Shown: piece by piece, positions 58,783 to 64,000 of the stretch | Numbering within the stretch: the first letter of the stretch is position 1 | Layout: each line of letters begins with the position of its first letter | Assembly: GCF_000173655.1 (NCBI RefSeq) | Contig: NZ_ABZU01000002.1 | Location: 186,001-250,000 of the forward strand | DNA: 64,000 nt | Origin: Corynebacterium amycolatum SK46 | Lineage (GTDB): Bacteria; Actinomycetota; Actinomycetes; Mycobacteriales; Mycobacteriaceae | Direction: 5' to 3' | Position numbers and translations under genes: made by a program | Notes under the pieces: generated by a model | Databases searched by the model: none | Told to the model about the DNA's origin: nothing | What the model saw: the letters and a program-made list of their open reading frames with translations, nothing else

Positions 58783-59415
58783 CTATCCAAATCGCGCTGC
58801 ACCAGGCTCTCCAAAGCGACCGAACTCCAGGTCCTTCTCACGTTGCTGCACAATCATCTCCAGCTCGGCAAAGTACGCATTCAGGTCGTCGTCGGCAAGC
58901 CAGAGCACTTGGTCGGCGTAGTCGAGCACCACGCGCACCATGTCGTCGGGATGTGCGTCCAACCTGGCGGCATCGAGAATATCCACGGTGAGTGTCAGTG
59001 CCACACGCACGACCGGCGGGATCTGCGATGCCAGGCACTGCTGCGCCACGACATTGCGCAGCTCCACGGCCTCCATCCGCGCAATGATGCGCAGCAACCG
59101 CACGACCACGACCTGCGCCGCCCGAGCTTGCAGAGCTTCCTCCTCGCTCATCTCCGGAAGCACCACAGAATCCTGGATATTGCGGCGAAGGACCTCAGCT
59201 ACGCGCTCGTCCTCCCCTAGCCCCGTCAGCACCTCGCCCAGCAGAGTCTGCCCCGCGATACGCAAGCAGGGCATGTCATAGGCGTCGTCGCCCAACGAGT
59301 CAAGGTACGAGATGAGCTGCGGTTCAATAATTCCGGAACCGTCGTCGAGCTGCGCCAGGCGATTAATCTCGCCAAGCGCCTCCAGCCCTTCTTCGGGTTC
59401 CAAAATCAACGTCAT
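58783..59415 (-). CDS. Conserved-looking hypothetical protein in the rplA-rplJ gap
   Basis: Function not recognised. About 210 residues from the ATG at 59415, with TAAAAT seven bases upstream, which suggests a leaderless mRNA; an ATG at 59436 is in frame. The protein is soluble, acidic and helical, with no Cys cluster, no membrane helix and no clear nucleotide-binding motif. Regular helices between 25 and 190 hint at a helical-repeat fold. Codon use is typical of the genome. Confidence 0.65.
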   Translation of the reverse strand: MTLILEPEEGLEALGEINRLAQLDDGSGIIEPQLISYLDSLGDDAYDMPCLRIAGQTLLGEVLTGLGEDERVAEVLRRNIQDSVVLPEMSEEEALQARAAQVVVVRLLRIIARMEAVELRNVVAQQCLASQIPPVVRVALTLTVDILDAARLDAHPDDMVRVVLDYADQVLWLADDDLNAYFAELEMIVQQREKDLEFGRFGEPGAARFG

Positions 59416-59550
59416 AGTCGCGATTTTAAGCAACAAACTTTGGCCGTGAGTCCGTTTCGGCTCGATTAATTGTCAGTATCAGCAATTCGCTTTACGACGT
59501 CTACCGCGCCCGCAGCCCCACCGCGCCATCAATACCCCTTGTGAGAATGC

Positions 59551-59598
59551 AAAACCGCCGCCTCACACACTCGGGAAAGTGCGCGAGGCGGCGGTTTT
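59551..59598 (-). terminator. Terminator after rplK-rplA
   Basis: A 14-bp perfect stem AAAACCGCCGCCTC/GAGGCGGCGGTTTT with TTTTGC on the minus strand and TTTTC on the plus strand. 70 bases after rplA. Confidence 0.92.
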
Positions 59599-59668
59599 CA
59601 AGAGCTTTGCTCTGAGTCACTCTCAAGCGACTTGCGAAGAGCTCACTCGCCTATCGGCTCATGCTGGT

Positions 59669-60373
59669 TTAGGCGGTGTAGTCCTTGATCACGTTGGTGT
59701 CAACCGGGATGCCCGGGCCATTGGTGGCGGAGACGGTGATCTTCTTCAGGTACTTACCCTTAGCAGCGGACGGCTTGAGACGCATCAGCTCGTCGATAAG
59801 CGCACCGTAGTTCTCGGCCAGCTTCTCAGCGTCGAAGGAAGCCTTACCGATAACAGCCTGCAGGTTTGCAGCCTTGTCAACGCGGAAGGAAATCTTACCG
59901 CCCTTAATCTCGGTGACAGCCTTAGCGACATCCGGGGTAACGGTGCCGGTCTTCGGGTTCGGCATCAGACCACGCGGGCCGAGGATACGAGCCACGCGAC
60001 CAACCTTGGCCATCTGGTCCGGGGTTGCGATAGCAGCGTCGAAGTCGGTCCAGCCGCCCTGAATCTTTTCGATCAGTTCCTCGGAACCGACGAAGTCAGC
60101 GCCGGCCTCTTCAGCCTTGGTAGCGTTCTCGCCAGCGGCGAAAACAACAACGCGGACGGTCTTACCGGTGCCGTTCGGCAGGGAGACAGTGCCGCGAACC
60201 AGCTGGTCGGCCTTGCGCGGGTCAACGCCCAGGCGAATCGCAACGTCAATGGTGGCGTCGTAGTTCTTGGAGGAGGTCTCCTTGGCCAGGTTAGCGGCCT
60301 CGAGCGGAGAGTAGATGCGGCCGGCGTCGATCTTCTCGGCGGCGGCGCGGTATGCCTTAGAGTTCTTGCTCAT
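59669..60373 (-). CDS. rplA: 50S ribosomal protein L1
   Basis: A 234-residue L1 of the mobile E-site stalk. The conserved [18 protein letters not shown] and the [16 protein letters not shown] segment are present. It lies about 100 bases after rplK and ends before a strong terminator. Confidence 0.97.
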   Translation of the reverse strand: MSKNSKAYRAAAEKIDAGRIYSPLEAANLAKETSSKNYDATIDVAIRLGVDPRKADQLVRGTVSLPNGTGKTVRVVVFAAGENATKAEEAGADFVGSEELIEKIQGGWTDFDAAIATPDQMAKVGRVARILGPRGLMPNPKTGTVTPDVAKAVTEIKGGKISFRVDKAANLQAVIGKASFDAEKLAENYGALIDELMRLKPSAAKGKYLKKITVSATNGPGIPVDTNVIKDYTA

Positions 60374-60474
60374 GAAAAGTCCAATCTCAATTAAGTGAAA
60401 TGGTTGGATTGTGGTGTTTAGCGGGCCGAAGCTGGCCCTACCACTTGATGAAGGTGCAGCTAAACGCTGACGGT

Positions 60475-60912
60475 TTACTTAGCGCCCTCGACGGTGATGC
60501 CCATGGAGCGAGCGGTACCGGCGATGATGCGTGCACCCATCTCGATGTCGTTAGCGTTCAGGTCCGGCTTCTTCAGCTCGGCGATTTCCTTGCACTGCTC
60601 CCAGGTCACGGAACCGACCTTGTTGGTGTGCGGAACGCCAGAGCCCTTCTTGATGCCAGCGGCCTTCAGCAGCAGCTTAGCTGCCGGCGGGGTCTTCAGA
60701 ACGAAGGTGAAGGAGCGGTCTTCGTAGACGGAGATTTCAACCGGGACAACGTTGCCACGCTGGTTCTCAGTTGCTGCGTTGTAAGCCTTGCAGAACTCCA
60801 TGATGTTGACACCATGGGCACCCAGTGCCGGACCAACCGGCGGAGCCGGGTTAGCCTGACCAGCCTGGATCTGCAGCTTAATAATCGCAGAAAGCTTCTT
60901 CTTCGGAGCCAT
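60475..60912 (-). CDS. rplK: 50S ribosomal protein L11
   Basis: A 145-residue L11 in the GTPase-associated centre, the site of thiostrepton binding. [16 protein letters not shown] is present in the corynebacterial form. It is followed by rplA and preceded by a 335-base gap to nusG. Confidence 0.97.
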
Positions 60913-61247
60913 CGGATTAACCTACTTCCTAGTTACCGGGGCATGCCGCCCCGATGAAAAGGCGACTCACCCCGTCCGGATGCCGACGCTTTACGACGAC
61001 CCTTGCGCACTCGACCATCATGGCCGCTGGCGCTGGTCATCGAGTTGGTGCCAGCCACCGGGGATACGAATTACTTGGCGCATCTGTGCTCAAAGCACAA
61101 AAATGCACGCCTGGCTACGTTACCGCAGCGTATGGCGTGCATCAAAATCCGTTACCGGATTGGTTGCTCGAGAGAGCTAGCTGGTGCCTTTGCTCGACGC
61201 TTGGCTTGCTACCCGGCTTAGTGCGGGGGTCCGACTTAGTGCGAGGC
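60913..61247. other. Gap between nusG and rplK
   Basis: 335 bases without a supportable gene. One copy of GCTTTACGACG lies at 60988-60998. The promoter of rplK is probably here but cannot be placed. Confidence 0.45.
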
Positions 61248-62132
61248 CTAGTTCAGCTTCTCGACCTCATCGATGCCCAGCTCGACCGGGGTCTCACGGC
61301 CGAAGATGGAAACCAGAGCCTTCATGCGGCCGGTGTCCGGGTCGATCTCGGAGATAGTCGCAGCCACAGATGCGAACGGGCCGGACAGGATGGTGACGGA
61401 CTCGCCGACCTCGTAGTCGATGGCTACGGCCTTCTTCTCTGCCTGCGGAGCCGCTGCGACAGCCAGCTCACCGTCGGCATTTGCAGCTTCCTCAGCAGCA
61501 TCCGCGGTGATGGTCTCCTTCGGCATGAGGAACTTAGCGACCTCGCGAATCTTGACCTTGGACGGCTGGCCCTCGCTACCGACGAAGGAAGTAACACCCG
61601 GGGTGTCGCGGACGACGGACCAGGACGGGTCATCCAGGCTCATGCGGACCAGAACGTAGCCCGGCAGCAGCTTGCGCTTAACGATCTTCTTCTTGCCGTC
61701 GTCCTTGCGCTCTTCGACTTCCTCAACCGGAACGATGACCTCGTGGATCTGCTCATCGACACCCATGGTCTGGGCACGCATTTCCAGGTTGGTCTTCACC
61801 TTGTTCTCGTAGCCGGAGTAGCACTGGATGATGTACCAGTCACCCGGACGACGCTTGAGCTCACGCTGGAACTCGCGCAGGCGCTTACGGTACTCGGCGT
61901 CTGCGTCAGCAGCTGCTTGCGCCTCAGCGTCAGCGGCGGTCTCCTCTGCCGGCGCGGCTTCTGCTGCAGCAGTGTCAGCTGCGTCGGCTGCGGCAGTGTC
62001 AGCTGCGGCCGCGTCCTCGACCGGAGTCTCTACCTGAGCCTGTGCGTCCTGCACATCCTGCTCAGTTGCGGCAGCGTCCGCGGACTGGGCGTCAGGCTGG
62101 GCGTCGGAGAAAATATTCTGACCATCGTTCAT
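61248..62132 (-). CDS. nusG: Transcription termination/antitermination factor NusG
   Basis: 294 residues, long for the family. Residues 1-85 are an acidic Ala/Glu/Asp-rich extension, probably disordered. The NGN domain follows ([38 protein letters not shown]), then an Ala/Glu-rich insert and the KOW domain ([18 protein letters not shown]). It binds RNA polymerase and S10. Actinobacterial NusG proteins often have such N-terminal extensions. Confidence 0.96.
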   Translation of the reverse strand: MNDGQNIFSDAQPDAQSADAAATEQDVQDAQAQVETPVEDAAAADTAAADAADTAAAEAAPAEETAADAEAQAAADADAEYRKRLREFQRELKRRPGDWYIIQCYSGYENKVKTNLEMRAQTMGVDEQIHEVIVPVEEVEERKDDGKKKIVKRKLLPGYVLVRMSLDDPSWSVVRDTPGVTSFVGSEGQPSKVKIREVAKFLMPKETITADAAEEAANADGELAVAAAPQAEKKAVAIDYEVGESVTILSGPFASVAATISEIDPDTGRMKALVSIFGRETPVELGIDEVEKLN

Positions 62133-62261
62133 GTCGTGCTAACCCCTCTTGTATCTACATCAACGGTTCGCGACATTGGCATCTTCGCTCAAAGAGTCTT
62201 AAGAGCCAATATGCCATCCGCAATCACTTCGCACAGCTAGACACCAGCTGCGCTAACGAAT

Positions 62262-62293
62262 AATCCCGCCGTCCGGAACTCGGAGGCGGGATG
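62262..62293 (-). terminator. Hairpin between secE and nusG
   Basis: ATCCCGCC/GGCGGGAT stem with a 14-base loop, then TATTC on the minus strand. The T-run is poor, so it may be a partial terminator within the secE-nusG unit. Confidence 0.5.
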
Positions 62294-62323
62294 AAAAGCA
62301 TCACTGCGAGACAGTATAACCGA

Positions 62324-62632
62324 TTACTTGCCCAACACCGATCGGACACCCAGACCGGCCAGTGTGTCCACACCCCACACGAGAGCGATCATGGCAATCA
62401 GGAACAGGATCACGATGATGCTGTAGGTGACCATCTGGCGGCCGGTCGGCCAAATCACCTTACGCAGCTCGTCAACAACCTGCTTGATGAAAACCACAGG
62501 GTTACGAGTCGAAAGCTCGTTGGTCTCCTTCTCACGCGCAGGCTTCTTCGCCACGGTGGTCTGCGCACCCGTCGCCTGGCGCTTACCGGTCGGGCGAGCC
62601 GCTGCCTGGAAAGTCTGGTTTTCCTCAGACAC
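62324..62632 (-). CDS. secE: Preprotein translocase subunit SecE
   Basis: 102 residues. A basic cytoplasmic N-terminus of about 45 residues, the conserved amphipathic helix (FIKQVVDELRKVIWPTGRQ) and one membrane helix (about 68-90). It stabilises SecY. It precedes nusG as usual. Confidence 0.96.
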   Translation of the reverse strand: MSEENQTFQAAARPTGKRQATGAQTTVAKKPAREKETNELSTRNPVVFIKQVVDELRKVIWPTGRQMVTYSIIVILFLIAMIALVWGVDTLAGLGVRSVLGK

Positions 62633-62776
62633 GATGCTCCTTCGCTACTTCGTGCATATGAGAACTAAAGATACTGCACAGTGAAACTCAAGCGTGAATT
62701 CTTCAAGGGCAAACTCCAGGGGTGTTCTCCGGAGCCGAGCCCCCACTGTGCAGAGCAAGTCTGGTTCAGTGCGTAA

Positions 62777-62804
62777 ATTCTAGCCGATTATCCACACTAT
62801 CGAA
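62777..62804 (-). promoter_or_regulatory. Candidate secE promoter
   Basis: Minus strand TTCGAT (62804-62799), 16 bases, TAGAAT (62782-62777), 145 bases upstream of secE. Confidence 0.45.
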
Positions 62805-62904
62805 GAAATGCCCTTCGTGGGAACCGCAGGCTTCGAGATTCGATTCCACTGCTGGCCTTGCGACGATACTCACTGACGGCCACTTCACTGCTGCTTCGCC
62901 CTAG

Positions 62905-62956
62905 CTCGGTCTGCAAGCTTGGGTTGCTCGCTCGGTCTGCAAGCTTGGGTTGCTCG
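62905..62956. repeat. Two exact tandem copies of a 26-base unit
   Basis: The unit opens CTCGGTCTGCAAGC and ends GGTTGCTCG; copies are at 62905-62930 and 62931-62956 and are identical. A degenerate partial third copy follows (CTCAGGCTGC). It is not in a gene. Confidence 0.9.
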
Positions 62957-63118
62957 CTCAGGCTGCTGGCTCGGGCTGCAAAAATGACGACCCAACAGAC
63001 TACGGGCTGCAAATGTGAAACTGTGCGAGTTTATGACCCTACCAGCCATTTTTCGAGCCATTTTTTGACATAAACGCAGTCAGTAACTCGCATTGACCCA
63101 CCGCCGCCGAATATAAAC

Positions 63119-63166
63119 GAAAAACCCGTCACCCAGACGCATTTTCATACGCCCTGGATGACGGGT
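63119..63166 (-). terminator. Terminator after tRNA-Trp
   Basis: ACCCGTCA/TGACGGGT arms with inner CCAG/CTGG, followed on the minus strand by TTTTTCG. Confidence 0.88.
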
Positions 63167-63171
63167 ACTTG

Positions 63172-63244
63172 CAGGGGCGACAGGACTCGAACCTGCAACC
63201 TGCGGTTTTGGAGACCGCTGCTCTACCAATTGAGCCACGCCCCT
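63172..63244 (-). tRNA. tRNA-Trp (CCA anticodon)
   Basis: Acceptor AGGGGCG/CGCCCCT, D-arm GCTCAATTGGTAGAGC, anticodon loop with CCA flanked by GCGGT/ACCGC, T-arm with GTTCGAGTC. The 3' CCA is not encoded. Confidence 0.96.
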
Positions 63245-63347
63245 TCACCACCAGCAAAAGAACTTTCCAGTCCTTAGCTGACAATGTCCCACCTTACTGC
63301 ATTGCTGCATAATCAAGGCGGGGTTCGACGAACATCACTGTCCGTAG

Positions 63348-63421
63348 TAGCGATGGGGGGGATCGAACCCCCGACCTCACGATTATGAGTCGTGCGCTCT
63401 CACCATCTGAGCTACATCGCC
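63348..63421 (-). tRNA. tRNA-Met (CAT anticodon)
   Basis: Acceptor GGCGATG/CATCGCT (first pair G-U), anticodon stem ACGAC/GTCGT-type around CTCATAA with CAT, T-loop GTTCGATCC. The paired first position marks an elongator, not an initiator. Confidence 0.93.
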
Positions 63422-63460
63422 CCTATTCTCTACCGGACATAAGTCCGTATAAAAGAACAG

Positions 63461-63533
63461 AGCCCCCTGACAGAATCGAACTGTCGACCTTTTCCTTACC
63501 ATGGAAACGCTCTGCCGACTGAGCTAAGGGGGC
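63461..63533 (-). tRNA. tRNA-Thr (GGT anticodon)
   Basis: Acceptor GCCCCCT/AGGGGGC, anticodon stem TTTCC/GGAAA enclosing ATGGTAA (GGT), T-arm GTTCGATTC. CCA is not encoded. Confidence 0.95.
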
Positions 63534-63717
63534 ATCAGCATCCATTGAACTCAGCACTTAACTCCGTGGTCAATTGTTGACCGCTTCGTTTCGCTCTGTG
63601 CTCTCCGTGAAGCCTTGCAAAGATTAACCCGAAATCACCACTAAGCACAAATCAGCAGGTAGGAAGCGGTATTTCTTGTCACGTTTTCTGACATTTTGGC
63701 GCGCACTTATGGATAAT

Positions 63718-63770
63718 CTATTCACTTATCGATGAGCCCCAGCGGAACCATAAGTGAATAGCTCATCGAT
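63718..63770. repeat. Two interleaved inverted repeats
   Basis: CTATTCACTTAT (63718-63729) pairs with 63750-63761; ATCGATGAGC (63728-63737) pairs with 63761-63770. The order A-B-A'-B' means the two stems cross, a pseudoknot arrangement in RNA or a double operator in DNA. Confidence 0.85.
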
Positions 63771-63780
63771 GGGTGGCCGC

Positions 63781-63838
63781 CCCTAACCCGAACTCCTAAC
63801 CCGACCCCCTAACTCGAACCCCTAACTCGAACCCCTCC
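63781..63838. repeat. Short tandem repeats of CCCCTAAC(C/T)CGAA
   Basis: Four to five imperfect units of about 13 bases. Confidence 0.85.
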
Positions 63839-63864
63839 CCCACATCCCCACCAACAGCCCCTAC

Positions 63865-63897
63865 AAAAAATCACCGCGAGAAAATTCTCGCGGTGAT
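63865..63897 (-). terminator. Terminator after tRNA-Tyr
   Basis: A 12-bp stem TCACCGCGAGAA/TTCTCGCGGTGA with a 2-base loop, followed on the minus strand by TTTTTTG. Confidence 0.92.
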
Positions 63898-63904
63898 TTC
63901 ACTG

Positions 63905-63986
63905 TGCCAGATGATGGATTCGAACCAACGAAGGCAATGCCGACGGATTTACAATCCGCTCCCTTTGGCCGCTCGGGCAATCTGGC
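63905..63986 (-). tRNA. tRNA-Tyr (GTA anticodon)
   Basis: An 82-base class II tRNA with a long variable arm. Acceptor GCCAGAT/ATCTGGC, anticodon stem CGGAT/ATCCG around GTA, T-arm GTTCGAATC. CCA is not encoded. Confidence 0.94.
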
Positions 63987-64000
63987 GTGCACTCTTAAAC

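Larger units (their letters stand above)
62633..63118. other. secE upstream region
   Basis: Holds the candidate secE promoter (62777-62804), the 26-base tandem repeat (62905-62956) and a direct repeat of AAAAATGGCT near 63042-63066 on the minus strand. No gene is seen. Confidence 0.5.
63534..63864. other. Gap between tRNA-Thr and tRNA-Tyr
   Basis: No gene. Contains the interleaved inverted repeats (63718-63770) and the short tandem repeat array (63781-63838). Confidence 0.6.

Noticed and set aside
62905..63838. Repeats near the tRNA genes as a CRISPR array
   Set aside because: Units are adjacent with no spacers, and no cas gene is in the window.
63172..63986. tRNA cluster as a phage attachment site
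   Set aside because: No integrase gene and no duplicated tRNA 3' end are visible in the window.

Overview
The window reads as chromosomal DNA of a Corynebacterium or close relative. The ribosomal-protein, rpoB/rpoC, EF-Tu and NusG sequences are of actinobacterial type. The tRNA genes do not encode CCA. Several genes appear to be leaderless, with the start codon 6 to 7 bases after a -10 hexamer. An adjacent FAD oxidoreductase and fatty-acid methyltransferase match the pair that makes 10-methyl branched (tuberculostearic-type) lipids. The species cannot be fixed by eye.

Layout. 1-3.1 kb (minus strand): start of rpsH, a secreted GDSL/SGNH hydrolase, then rplE-rplX-rplN. 3.3-7.0 kb: housekeeping transporters (Bcr/CflA-type MFS, VIT/CCC1-type, formate/nitrite family) and a methyltransferase. 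7.1-32.6 kb: a large accessory island lying between rplN and the rest of the S10 operon. 32.7-37.9 kb: rpsQ to rpsJ. 38.6-43.6 kb: tuf, fusA, rpsG, rpsL. 43.9-47.8 kb: the branched-lipid pair and an NAD(P)-binding protein. 48.1-55.8 kb: rpoC and rpoB. 56.2-62.6 kb: a DUF3068 protein, rplL, rplJ, a hypothetical, rplA, rplK, nusG, secE. 63.2-64.0 kb: tRNA-Trp, tRNA-Met, tRNA-Thr and tRNA-Tyr.

The island is the notable part. One block codes for three membrane proteins that share an extracytoplasmic DG-x(2-3)-C module, and for an Hsp70-type ATPase domain that is itself fused to a membrane segment and the same module. A second block holds a von Willebrand A protein, a PP2C phosphatase and a protein kinase (the TerY-P triad arrangement), two small proteins and a protein that looks like a degenerate sigma factor. 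The opposite strand carries an RDD membrane protein, a long coiled-coil membrane protein, a serine/threonine-rich membrane protein, a very acidic protein, an ECF sigma factor and two dynamin-like GTPases. Further genes code for a J-domain-like membrane protein and small membrane proteins; mgtE lies among them.

Six places in the island carry the same bipartite promoter: GGAAC, exactly 17 bases, then (C/A)CTCTA. Each lies upstream of an island gene or operon, including the operon that holds the ECF sigma factor. I infer one self-regulated regulon joining envelope-facing sensors, membrane-tethered Hsp70, dynamin-like GTPases and a phosphorylation switch, probably for an envelope or membrane stress response. 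No function has been shown from this sequence alone.

A second unexplained signal is the 11-mer GCTTTACGACG, which occurs about nine times in the window, eight of them in or at the edge of intergenic gaps.
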